Assembly: GCA_016285355.1 (NCBI GenBank)
Contig: JAEEQP010000005.1
Location: 52,932-116,931, forward strand
Length of the DNA stretch: 64,000 nucleotides
DNA from: Bacteroidales bacterium
Lineage (GTDB): Bacteria; Bacteroidota; Bacteroidia; Bacteroidales; F082
Direction of reading: 5' to 3'
In this document: positions 1 to 8,047 of the stretch, piece after piece
Layout: each line of letters opens with the position of its first letter
Numbering within the stretch: the first letter of the stretch is position 1
Made by a program: the position numbers and the translations under genes
The notes under the pieces: model-generated
The model's database searches: none
The model's input: the letters and a program-made list of their open reading frames with translations, nothing else
What the model was told of the DNA's origin: nothing

Positions 1-649
1 GCGTACATTCACCAAGGTATTGACGTAATCTGTTGAGTCGGTTTTCATCACTTAGATTTAAATAGGTTTCTGCTTCTTCTATCATCGAGGTACAAGTACC
101 ACCTGGTGCAACATTATTCACACGAATACCTTTTACACCAAGTTCTTTTGCAATAGTCCGCATCGAAGCATCCATGGCACCTTTTGATGCACTATATGCA
201 GTTCGGGATTGCCTGCCATACTGTGAGGCTATTGATGATATTCCAACTATACTTAATCCATCATTGTAACATCCTTTTTTCGTTATACAACGAATCATTT
301 CTACAAATGAAAAAAAGTTCACATTCATGACATTTAGCATAAATGGATACTTTGAAAGTTTTAATGGTCTCACATCTCCTACACCTGCCGAATGGACTAA
401 TCCGTCCACAGGACCGCACGTTGAGATTATTTGAGAAACACAAGATTCTATTGTTTCCACTTGTCCGAAGTCACATAAATAATACCGATGACCCGTACCA
501 TCTAGTTTTTCCATTTGATTACGTAGTTTTTCTTTACTACGTCCTATCATAATAACAACTGCTCCTTCCACCGCCAAAGCCTCACAAATTGCACCACCTA
601 TACCTCCACTAGCTCCTGCAACGATGATTTTTTTATTTTCAAAATCCAT
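1..649 (-). CDS. SDR-family oxidoreductase, cut by window edge (FabG-like)
   Basis: A short-chain dehydrogenase/reductase read from an ATG at 649 to the left edge; about 216 residues are visible and the C-terminus lies outside. The N-terminal cofactor loop AGASGGIG (about residues 11-18) and the catalytic set Ser139, Tyr152, Lys156 (in TAYSASKG) are intact, so it should be an active NAD(P)H reductase. The family includes 3-oxoacyl-ACP reductases. It follows the SDR-like gene at 660-1370 by 10 bp in the same transcript and resembles it along its length, so the two look like paralogues. Next to carrier protein and KAS III genes, reduction of a carrier-bound 3-oxoacyl group is the likely role (inference); a sugar ketoreductase is the main alternative. 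Confidence 0.88.
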   Translation of the reverse strand, partial: MDFENKKIIVAGASGGIGGAICEALAVEGAVVIMIGRSKEKLRNQMEKLDGTGHRYYLCDFGQVETIESCVSQIISTCGPVDGLVHSAGVGDVRPLKLSKYPFMLNVMNVNFFSFVEMIRCITKKGCYNDGLSIVGISSIASQYGRQSRTAYSASKGAMDASMRTIAKELGVKGIRVNNVAPGGTCTSMIEEAETYLNLSDENRLNRLRQYLGECT

Positions 650-659
650 TTTTTAGTCC

Positions 660-1370
660 TTATGCTGTATATCCGCTATCATTTGCTATACTTTGCCCAG
701 TCAGTGAACGCGTCGCATCACTCAAAAGGAAAGCAACCAATTCGGCAACTTCGTCTCCTTTCACTAAGCCAAGCGGGGCTTGATTATCAATAATTATTTC
801 ATCGCTTCGAATTGCTTGTACGTTTTGAATATGAGATTTCTCAAAATCTGTATCAACTGCACCTTTTTGGATACTATTGACACGAATCCCCTTTAGTGCT
901 AATTCTATCAATAGACAACAAACGGCTGCATCAAGAGCAGCTTTCGAAGCACAAAAAGCCATCTTGGCTTTCATTGCCTTTGAACTGCTTATACTGCTCA
1001 TAGCTACGATGCTTGCTCCATCATTTAAACCGCGACATTTCTTCAATGCACGAACTACTTCGATGAAAACGGCGTAATTATCGTTCATTATTTGGCTCAC
1101 CAATTCTGGTTTCGCAAATTGCAATGGGCGAAAATCACTATGGACAATATTGAACACAACACCGTCAAAAGGTCTTTTCTTAACAAAACCTTTTATATCA
1201 GATTCAACATCTCCAATTGTAAGTTTATCGTATACAACCAATCGTTGATTATCATCTGAGATTGACTTCAAAGCCATGCTTTCTTTCAATAGTAGGAGAA
1301 TAGCATTGTCAAGCCCTGTCTGCTCACCAACGAATAGGATTCGCTTTTGTGACAAATCGTATTGATTCAT
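660..1370 (-). CDS. SDR-like protein lacking the catalytic Tyr (probable pseudoenzyme)
   Basis: A 236-residue protein with the SDR fold signature, including the GIRVNSI strand, a C-terminal LTGQSI segment and Lys143 of the active site. It departs from an active SDR at three places: the cofactor loop reads VGEQTGLDNA instead of TGxxxGIG, the NNAG motif reads NIVH, and the catalytic Tyr is Phe139 (codon TTT at 956-954) in the motif FCASK. Ser126 is in the expected place, 13 residues before Phe139. It lies between a carrier protein gene (4-bp gap) and the intact SDR at 1-649. It may be a structural or regulatory partner of that paralogue, or a decaying copy; the open frame over its whole length argues against simple decay. 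Confidence 0.85.
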   Translation of the reverse strand: MNQYDLSQKRILFVGEQTGLDNAILLLLKESMALKSISDDNQRLVVYDKLTIGDVESDIKGFVKKRPFDGVVFNIVHSDFRPLQFAKPELVSQIMNDNYAVFIEVVRALKKCRGLNDGASIVAMSSISSSKAMKAKMAFCASKAALDAAVCCLLIELALKGIRVNSIQKGAVDTDFEKSHIQNVQAIRSDEIIIDNQAPLGLVKGDEVAELVAFLLSDATRSLTGQSIANDSGYTA

Positions 1371-1373
1371 TTT

Positions 1374-1604
1374 TTACTGCTTTGCTTTCAGCGTTTGCAC
1401 AAGATTCCAGATTGCCTCAATAGAGTTGAAATTCTCTGGATCCAATTCGTTGATACGGATTTGCACGCCAAAAATATCATCAATTTCGGAGATGATTGAC
1501 ACCACATCAAAAGAATCAAGAATACCATCATCTATAAGTGCGGTCTCATTCTCAAAATCCACATCGGCGCGGATGCCTTTCAATAATTCAAGTAACTGTT
1601 CCAT
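1374..1604 (-). CDS. acyl/peptidyl carrier protein (DltC-like)
   Basis: A 76-residue four-helix carrier protein. Ser31 in GILDSFD is the expected 4'-phosphopantetheine site; the LDSFD sequence is closer to D-alanyl carrier protein DltC and to peptidyl carrier domains than to fatty-acid AcpP (which has DSL). I start it at the ATG at 1604; an upstream TTG in frame would add only two residues. It sits in one transcript after an adenylation protein (2403-3932) and a GNAT (1616-2422), so the natural reading is that the adenylation protein loads an amino acid onto Ser31 and the GNAT passes it on. No phosphopantetheinyl transferase is in the window, so a housekeeping one must serve it. Confidence 0.88.
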   Translation of the reverse strand: MEQLLELLKGIRADVDFENETALIDDGILDSFDVVSIISEIDDIFGVQIRINELDPENFNSIEAIWNLVQTLKAKQ

Positions 1605-1615
1605 AGTCAAGTATT

Positions 1616-2422
1616 TTATAGTTTTACCAAAGATAATGTTGACTTATTCAAATAGGTAAAACCTTTTTTTTGATAGAGGTTTACAGCAGGAGCATTTTGC
1701 CGTTGCACCCATAGTTGGTACCGACTGTTGTCGTCAACATGACCTTGCTCTATATAGGCTTCCACAAGTCTATGGCCAACGCCTTTGCCTCTTGCAACTT
1801 CTGTTACGGCCACATGGTTCAGCCACATTACTCCTGATTTCTTCTCAAGATGCAAAGCACCAAGACGGTTGCCTTCTAAATCCCTGGCCATCAGGATGGC
1901 GTTATTTTGCACCAAAAACGGTGCCATTGCTTGTGGAATGAAATCTCCACTCCATTTGTCAAACGAAGCATTGAAAAGATTTATTGCCCATATCGCATCT
2001 TCAACATCCGTGGCTGTTTCAATTTTTATTCCTTCGATGGAAACAGGAGGTGTCAGAGATGTGTATTTGGCAAAATATTGGTCTCTTATTAGGTTACGCT
2101 TAAAGCCACAACTTTCCATATAACTCACCTGATCGGTAGGCTCACCAATATTGCCACGGAAGATAATCTCTGTAACTAATTCTTCTCCATCTAGAATTAG
2201 TTTCTCGTCCAAATCATTAAGATAGTAATATACACGCCAGAAACCATCTTTCTTCACAAGAAGGAAAGCATTCTTCTCTCCACAACATTCAAATAGAGAA
2301 TCGTGAACGATCAGGTCTGCAGCTTCACGTTGTATGTAGTCGTTAGTCATACAGCCTCTGCCACCAAATCGTTCCGTGATTCCCTGATAGCGTGTATAAT
2401 CCTTAATCTTTACAGGCTTCAT
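1616..2422 (-). CDS. GNAT-family acyltransferase (268 aa)
   Basis: The C-terminal half carries a GNAT domain: hydrophobic strand LNHVAVTEVARGKGVG (about residues 195-212) with the acyl-thioester pyrophosphate-binding signature RGKGVG, followed by the amphipathic helix and the NAPAVNLYQKKGF ending typical of the family. The N-terminal half (about residues 1-125) has no motif I recognise and may bind the acceptor or the carrier. The start codon overlaps the end of the adenylation gene by 20 bp, which suggests translational coupling, and the carrier protein gene follows 11 bp after its stop. Transfer of an aminoacyl or acyl group from the carrier to an amino sugar is inferred from this order; acetyl-CoA as donor cannot be excluded. 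Confidence 0.82.
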   Translation of the reverse strand: MKPVKIKDYTRYQGITERFGGRGCMTNDYIQREAADLIVHDSLFECCGEKNAFLLVKKDGFWRVYYYLNDLDEKLILDGEELVTEIIFRGNIGEPTDQVSYMESCGFKRNLIRDQYFAKYTSLTPPVSIEGIKIETATDVEDAIWAINLFNASFDKWSGDFIPQAMAPFLVQNNAILMARDLEGNRLGALHLEKKSGVMWLNHVAVTEVARGKGVGHRLVEAYIEQGHVDDNSRYQLWVQRQNAPAVNLYQKKGFTYLNKSTLSLVKL

Positions 2423-3932
2423 ACCACTTCTTAAGTTCTATACGATCAATCTTACCATTCATATTGTATGGCATTTGGTGCAAATGGTTTATAACCTCGG
2501 GGAACATATATACAGGTATACGCTCTTTAACCAAATTGACAATGTCTACGGGCTGACCGTCAGTTGTTGTATAATAGAGTATCAACTTGTCATCAGGCTG
2601 ATCAATGATGCAAGCAGCATTAGTTACACCATCAATCGCATTGACAGCCACCTCTATCTCACCCAACTCAATACGGTTGCCCTTATGCTTTACTTGAAAA
2701 TCTTTTCGCGATACGAAAATGAGATTCCCATCTTCTGCAATACGTACCAAATCACCTGTGCGATAAATTGTGTCATTGTAGAATGAATTGAGCGGATTCT
2801 GAATAAACACCTCATTAGTTTTAATTCGGTTGCCATAGTATCCCAAAGCCACACCACTGCCACGCACACATAGTTCACCTACCTCACCAAAAGTAGCCTC
2901 GGTATCATCATCTTTCAACACCAATACCTGCTTATTTGGACAGGATTTGCCTATCGGTATGTATTCGTCATCAGAATACGGACGAGTAACATCGAAATAT
3001 GTGCAATCTACGGTGATTTCGGTTGGTCCATATAGATTAACGAAACGAACGTCTGGCAATTTCTCTTGCCAAGTTCGAAGCTGTTTAGCAGGCATAGCTT
3101 CACCTGCAAAAGCCACGAGGCGTAAATGCTCGGGCAAAACCGAGTCAAGGATGTTACTATTGCCCACCATTACAATAGCCGAAGTAGCCCACAGGATGGC
3201 AGTAATATGCCTTTCATTAAGTAAAGGAATCAAATGTTTGGTAAAGGTGAAATATTTCTTATCAATCACATTCAAGGTCGCACCACTCCTTAGGCAGATA
3301 CAAATATCTTTCACAGAACCATCAAAGTAAAATGGTGTCTGGTTACCAAGTGCATCGTTATCGGTAAATTTAAACGTTTCTACTAGCCAATCTGCCAAGT
3401 CAATCATGCCTCTGTGACTTATGAGGACTCCTTTTGGCACACCTGTAGAGCCACTCGTAAAGATACTGTAAACCGGATCAAGGTCTATTATCTGTCTACG
3501 GATTTCTACCAACAGAGTCTCATCCTTTGTCTCCTGGATTGCATCCGAATAGTTATAGCGGAATCCCAAAAAACCTATTTGGTCAAGGATCAAATTATCC
3601 CTATCGCTAATTGTCACAGCGGCTATGGCATTACAGACATTGGCAATAAGTTTCACTCTCTCAAACGGCATCTTGCAGTCGATTGGCACATAGAAATTCC
3701 CACTCTCCAAAACACCCATGAAACCAACAAGCGTATCAATTTTACGGTCTACAAAGACCAATACAGCCCTTCTCATAACGTCTTTCGCATCACGGGCTAT
3801 ACGAGTTCCTATACACTCCGCCTCAGTCTGCCACTGTTTAAATGTCAAGGAACGCTTGTCGTCGGCAATGGCAGTTTTGTCGGGAAAACGCAAAACTATG
3901 TTATCTAGATATGATAATATGTTTGTTACCAC
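2403..3932 (-). CDS. stand-alone NRPS-type adenylation protein (DltA-like)
   Basis: A 509-residue ANL-superfamily enzyme with nearly the whole adenylation-domain motif series: A3 TSGSTGVPKG (about 159-168), A4 FDGSVKD with Asp204, A5 NLYGPTE (about 299-305), A7 YRTGDLV (390-396), A8 with the QVKHKGNRIELGEIE core, and A10 NGKIDR with Lys494. Asp204 is in the place of the residue that binds the alpha-amino group in amino-acid-activating domains, so an amino acid substrate is likely. There is no condensation, carrier or thioesterase domain; the carrier is separate at 1374-1604, as in DltA/DltC. Translation appears to begin at GTG at 3932, 2 bp after the KAS III stop. The amino acid cannot be told from sequence. 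Confidence 0.88.
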   Translation of the reverse strand: MVTNILSYLDNIVLRFPDKTAIADDKRSLTFKQWQTEAECIGTRIARDAKDVMRRAVLVFVDRKIDTLVGFMGVLESGNFYVPIDCKMPFERVKLIANVCNAIAAVTISDRDNLILDQIGFLGFRYNYSDAIQETKDETLLVEIRRQIIDLDPVYSIFTSGSTGVPKGVLISHRGMIDLADWLVETFKFTDNDALGNQTPFYFDGSVKDICICLRSGATLNVIDKKYFTFTKHLIPLLNERHITAILWATSAIVMVGNSNILDSVLPEHLRLVAFAGEAMPAKQLRTWQEKLPDVRFVNLYGPTEITVDCTYFDVTRPYSDDEYIPIGKSCPNKQVLVLKDDDTEATFGEVGELCVRGSGVALGYYGNRIKTNEVFIQNPLNSFYNDTIYRTGDLVRIAEDGNLIFVSRKDFQVKHKGNRIELGEIEVAVNAIDGVTNAACIIDQPDDKLILYYTTTDGQPVDIVNLVKERIPVYMFPEVINHLHQMPYNMNGKIDRIELKKWYEACKD

Positions 3933-3934
3933 AA

Positions 3935-5056
3935 TTAAAGTCCTCTCATATCCTTAAAAAGTTCGTTGGGGTCACTAATTATGCCTTCCTCAAAGACAGT
4001 ATCATCAAAGATGATAGGCAAAATATCGTCCGTGTTGATCCAGAAAGATGTAACGCCCCATGAAAGACCAATACCAAATCCACAAAGCATCACATTGATT
4101 TTCTTACTTTCCATATCGTTCCCATATTTGTCACACATGGAAACCACGGGTGAAGCCCCACTGGTATTACCATATTTTGGCAAAGTGATGGGCATCTTAT
4201 CGGCTGGTATTCTTGCTTTCTTGGCAATTTGCTGCAAAATGTATAAATTTGCCTGATGAAAAGCAAAACAATCATAGTCATCAATACTAGTATTGGTCTG
4301 AACAAGGAAATCCTTTACAATTTTAGGTACATCAAATACCGTAAACGTAAACACCGAAGTGCCACGCATGAATGAATCGTAAAGCGAGCGTTCAATACCA
4401 TCCTCACACATCACTTCATTATGAGGAGGATTCATATTGCGACATCCACCACCTGGTACGATAAGATAACGGTAACCATTGCCGTCACTCCGCACAAGAC
4501 TATGTATTTCATCGTTGAGATTATCCGTACGTTCCAATAATAAACATACGCCCACATCACCACCTAACATTACTTTCGACTTGTCGCGGGGATTGACAGT
4601 TTTACTGCCCGTGTCTCCACTAATAAGCAATGCCTTACGAATATTGCTCGTCATCATCATCGAACTTAACACTTGAATGCCATAAACAACCGCTGAGCAA
4701 CCCAAAGAAATGTCGAAACATACACACTCCGTATCCAGTCCAAGTCGTTTTTGAACAATAAACGCAGTGGCAGGACGTGGATAGTCAGGGCTATGGGTCG
4801 CTACAACAAGAGCTCCTATTTCAGCTTTGTTAATATTTTTCTCTGCTAAAAGCTTTTCAGCGGCCACATAACCCAAATCACCTGTAGTCTGATGATAAGA
4901 TGCCTTGCGCGAGGAAACCACTCCTGTCATCTTCTTGAACTTTTCCACTTCCTCTTCGCCAAACTGCACCTTGAAATCATCAGGTCGCACCTCATTTGTA
5001 GGCATTGCCGCAGCCATAGCTGCCACACGAATACCTGAAAAACTGAATATTGCCAT
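3935..5056 (-). CDS. KAS III-like 3-oxoacyl-ACP synthase (copy 1)
   Basis: A 373-residue thiolase-fold condensing enzyme of the FabH family with all three catalytic residues in place: Cys120 in SLGCSA, His267 in FHQAN and Asn297 in GNTSG. It is about 50 residues longer than housekeeping FabH, partly through an acidic C-terminal tail after the normal end of the fold. KAS III enzymes join an acyl thioester to malonyl-ACP; some relatives instead transfer acyl groups to oxygen or nitrogen. The neighbours are an adenylation protein (downstream) and a PglD-like acyltransferase (upstream, 6-bp gap). It is one of three divergent copies in the locus, so this is unlikely to be the fatty-acid-initiation enzyme itself. 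Confidence 0.9.
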   Translation of the reverse strand: MAIFSFSGIRVAAMAAAMPTNEVRPDDFKVQFGEEEVEKFKKMTGVVSSRKASYHQTTGDLGYVAAEKLLAEKNINKAEIGALVVATHSPDYPRPATAFIVQKRLGLDTECVCFDISLGCSAVVYGIQVLSSMMMTSNIRKALLISGDTGSKTVNPRDKSKVMLGGDVGVCLLLERTDNLNDEIHSLVRSDGNGYRYLIVPGGGCRNMNPPHNEVMCEDGIERSLYDSFMRGTSVFTFTVFDVPKIVKDFLVQTNTSIDDYDCFAFHQANLYILQQIAKKARIPADKMPITLPKYGNTSGASPVVSMCDKYGNDMESKKINVMLCGFGIGLSWGVTSFWINTDDILPIIFDDTVFEEGIISDPNELFKDMRGL

Positions 5057-5062
5057 TGTGAT

Positions 5063-5725
5063 TTATCCTATATTGAATAATTTAGATGACTGAGATAAAT
5101 AATGACCAGGCTTCTTTATGTCTTTAATTACAATAGAGCCTGGAGACAGCCAAACATCGTCACAAATTGTAATGCTCGAGGAAATAGTAGTTCCTACCCC
5201 AACAAAACATCTCTCACCTACTATTACATGGCCAGCAGTGGTAACACCTGTTGAGAAGAAAGAATGTTTTTTCACATGCCCTCCGTGATTTACAATAGAG
5301 CGTAGCGTTATCATCACATTATCCTCTATTATAACATCCCTGCTGATATAGACACCATCTGACAATAAAACACCTTCACCCATGATTGCAGTAGGGTGCA
5401 CAAATGCCGTAGGAGAAATAATATTTGCCAAAGGCACAATACCTTTAAAACGATTATATAATTTCTCTTTTACTGAAAACTTCAGATAACCAATAGCTAT
5501 AAAGATACCATCAAAAACCCCATCATTGTATAAGTTGATAACATCATCATCATTCCCCAATATAGGAAATCCATTAATAATCGTTCCCTTTCCAAAGTTT
5601 CCATCAATGAAGCCAGCCACCTCATACTGTTGCCACTCATTGACACTTTTACTCAAATCAACAGCTAACGTGCCAGAGCCCAAAAAAGCAATTTTTTTCA
5701 TTATCTTTTTTATTTTATCTTCCAT
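5063..5725 (-). CDS. PglD/NeuD-type sugar N- or O-acyltransferase (hexapeptide repeat)
   Basis: A 220-residue protein of the NeuD/PglD family: an N-terminal Rossmann-like domain (KIAFLGSGTLAV, about residues 11-22) that binds the UDP-sugar, then a left-handed beta-helix of hexapeptide repeats from about residue 95. His residues in the segment SIVNHGGH correspond to the catalytic base region of PglD. Such enzymes acylate the 4-amino group of UDP-4-amino-4,6-dideoxy sugars or O-acetylate sialic-acid-like sugars. A CapD-type dehydratase (10195) and an aminotransferase (8040) earlier in the same transcript could supply its substrate. The start overlaps the preceding gene by 11 bp; an internal ATG at 5701 is an alternative start. 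Confidence 0.85.
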   Translation of the reverse strand: MEDKIKKIMKKIAFLGSGTLAVDLSKSVNEWQQYEVAGFIDGNFGKGTIINGFPILGNDDDVINLYNDGVFDGIFIAIGYLKFSVKEKLYNRFKGIVPLANIISPTAFVHPTAIMGEGVLLSDGVYISRDVIIEDNVMITLRSIVNHGGHVKKHSFFSTGVTTAGHVIVGERCFVGVGTTISSSITICDDVWLSPGSIVIKDIKKPGHYLSQSSKLFNIG

Positions 5726-6842
5726 TTAATACTTTCATAATTCTAGGACACAACCTATTTAGTCCCACACCTAATAAAATTGAAATAAGACAACCAAAAA
5801 TGATTTGGACAAAATATATGATTAGTAGTGATAAATCAGAACCACTTGATGTAAGTTTAGAGAGAGGAAATGCCAACCAATACAACAAAATCCAATGAAA
5901 GGCAAAAATGAAAAAATACGTATTTTTTATTTCGTGAACCAATCTATTCTCTGTTTTTTTCTTCTTTACCAAAAATGCGCCTATTTTAAATACGGCAATC
6001 ACGCCTACTAATATGGCTAACCTATGAATGTAGCAATTAAAAAGCATCTGCTTGCTGAATAAGTCAACAATGACAATTATGGCATAAACATAAAAAACCC
6101 AATTACCAACTTTCATGAATTCTGCAACAATATTCTTCTCATTCAATGCAAAATAAGCACCCATTATAAAAAAAAGGACTGGTGGTCTCAAATAGGTGAC
6201 CAGAAATGCGCTATATTTACCTGTAACCAACCAAGCTACAACCAGTATTATCATACCGAAGCGTTTGAAATATTTTATGAACCAATAGATAATCGGAGAA
6301 AAAACAAACATTGTTATTAAATCGCGAAGATACCAAAAAGGTACATTTATAGGGCTACCACCTCCATTGAAATTCACAAAGAGGCCAAAAAAACAACATT
6401 TCGCATCTTTCAAGAAAACACCAGTATTAGCGTTTAACCAAGGAACATATCCTATTACATCTTCTGACTCATTACGAAATATATTATATCCAAAAACAGC
6501 TTCCAACAATAAATAGATGAAATTCCATAACATAAACGGTATTAAGATAGTTAAGAATCTTTTCTTAAGTTTCACTCTATAAGATTGAAAGTTAAAATCT
6601 CCATTTTTAAAAAACAAATATCCTGAAATCATGAAAAACACAGGAACACAAAATCCAAATATCGCTTTTGAGAAAAGATAGCTAACATAGTCATACCACC
6701 CACCATTTCTCACATAATCAATCAGTTGCGGATACAATCTCGTCGTAAATCTGCAATGTATTATGACAACTCCTATCATAAGTGGAAATCGCAGGAAATC
6801 TATAACCCTTGATTGCAGTTCTTCCTTATCTATTTGGTTCAT
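5715..6842 (-). CDS. membrane acyltransferase-3 family protein (OafA-like), copy 1
   Basis: A 375-residue polytopic membrane protein with about ten hydrophobic segments. The first transmembrane region holds the family signature of an Arg before and a His at the end of the helix (RFPLMIGVVIIHCRF), followed by the FMISGYLFF segment common to acyltransferase-3 (AT3) proteins. AT3 proteins move acyl groups, often acetyl from the cytoplasm, onto sugars of surface glycans. It has no SGNH domain fused at the C-terminus. The gene overlaps the PglD-like gene by 11 bp and follows the ATP-grasp gene by 17 bp. A second AT3 lies at 9173, so the glycan probably carries more than one O-acyl group. Confidence 0.85.
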   Translation of the reverse strand: MNQIDKEELQSRVIDFLRFPLMIGVVIIHCRFTTRLYPQLIDYVRNGGWYDYVSYLFSKAIFGFCVPVFFMISGYLFFKNGDFNFQSYRVKLKKRFLTILIPFMLWNFIYLLLEAVFGYNIFRNESEDVIGYVPWLNANTGVFLKDAKCCFFGLFVNFNGGGSPINVPFWYLRDLITMFVFSPIIYWFIKYFKRFGMIILVVAWLVTGKYSAFLVTYLRPPVLFFIMGAYFALNEKNIVAEFMKVGNWVFYVYAIIVIVDLFSKQMLFNCYIHRLAILVGVIAVFKIGAFLVKKKKTENRLVHEIKNTYFFIFAFHWILLYWLAFPLSKLTSSGSDLSLLIIYFVQIIFGCLISILLGVGLNRLCPRIMKVLNGR

Positions 6843-6859
6843 CTACTTCATATCTATTA

Positions 6860-8047
6860 TTAGCCAATGACAAAAAAAGACTTAATTCTTCGCTCATAAT
6901 CCAACAGTAATCTATTAACAGATTCCTTTGTATCTGCCTGAACAATAAACTGCCCATATCTATCCAATCCGCTCATGAAAGGACGTATTTGAATGCCCTC
7001 CTGTAAATTGCACTGAAAATCAACTATATTAGGCCATGATATGACATCTTCAATACCAGGAAGGATTCGCTTTACAACCCCTTCTTTCAATTCCAAAAAT
7101 CTCACTCCTGAAGCTTGATTTGTACGATTTATTATGAGTTCAACCTTTTCTCCCAAAGCGATGTTCAGCAATTGGTCTTCCATGTTGATGCCAGTCGAAA
7201 GCGGCACCAACAAAGAAGTGATATAGCCACCTCCTAAGCGTGGACTAGTCTCTATGACAAAGACACCTCGCTCATTGATTTTGAGTTCCGTATGCGACGG
7301 ACAATTCTCAAAACCCATACAGGAGGCAATCTTATCAATCAATTCTCGTATGGCCTCTTTTTGTGCTTCCGTAAGATTGGCAGGTTGCTTGTGCGCCAGT
7401 TCCACATTGTAGGGAAATTCCGTAGTAGTCTTCTCAGTAAACTGAATCACTTCAGACTTACCTTCATAATGCAAACCCTCTATGCTGTACTCCTGCCCTT
7501 CGATGTACTCTTCCACAAGCACCGTGTCCAAATGAGAGTATTGCAAAGCCTCCTGCAAAGATTCTTGCAATTCCTCTTTCGAACGACACAACTTCACGCC
7601 TCGGCTACCAGAGTTGTCACGAGGCTTCACAATCAGCGGATAATATAAGTCCTCGGCATCCTCCACCTTCGAGATCAAACGACCATGGGCACAGGGCACA
7701 CCACCTTCCATGAATCTATGCTTCATCTGGTACTTGTCCGTAGACCATTGCGCCGTCTCAACGGAAAAGAATGTGAAGCCATACTTCTCTGCCACCCTTG
7801 CCATCATCACCAAAGGCTTGTCGGTCGCTGCAGTCACGATGGCATCAACACCATACTTTTCCACTAATGCACACGTCCCCTCATAGTCTTGTCCACCAAC
7901 GATTTCGAAGGCATCCACCTCGTCCTTACATACCGCATCGGCACAAGGGTCAATGCCTATGGTAAACAGGCCTTTCAGCTTGGCTCGACGGATGATGGAG
8001 CGTTGCAGTTCGCCCACACCGAAAACGAGGATGCTTTTCTTATCCAT
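6860..8047 (-). CDS. ATP-grasp ligase, copy 1
   Basis: A 395-residue ATP-grasp protein of the carbamoyl-phosphate-synthase-like or carboxylate-amine ligase type. It has an N-terminal pre-ATP-grasp Rossmann domain (ILVFGVGELQ), the glycine-rich ATP loop KPRDNSGSRGV at about residues 140-150, and the metal-binding segments SHTELKIN and FVIETSPRLGGGYITS. Enzymes of this fold join a carboxylate, activated as acyl phosphate, to an amine. The ATG at 8047 is chosen over an upstream TTG; it overlaps the aminotransferase stop by 8 bp. It closely resembles the copy at 17533 in these motifs. In this locus, an amide bond between an acyl or amino acid and an amino sugar is a reasonable guess, not shown. 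Confidence 0.85.
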   Translation of the reverse strand: MDKKSILVFGVGELQRSIIRRAKLKGLFTIGIDPCADAVCKDEVDAFEIVGGQDYEGTCALVEKYGVDAIVTAATDKPLVMMARVAEKYGFTFFSVETAQWSTDKYQMKHRFMEGGVPCAHGRLISKVEDAEDLYYPLIVKPRDNSGSRGVKLCRSKEELQESLQEALQYSHLDTVLVEEYIEGQEYSIEGLHYEGKSEVIQFTEKTTTEFPYNVELAHKQPANLTEAQKEAIRELIDKIASCMGFENCPSHTELKINERGVFVIETSPRLGGGYITSLLVPLSTGINMEDQLLNIALGEKVELIINRTNQASGVRFLELKEGVVKRILPGIEDVISWPNIVDFQCNLQEGIQIRPFMSGLDRYGQFIVQADTKESVNRLLLDYERRIKSFFVIG

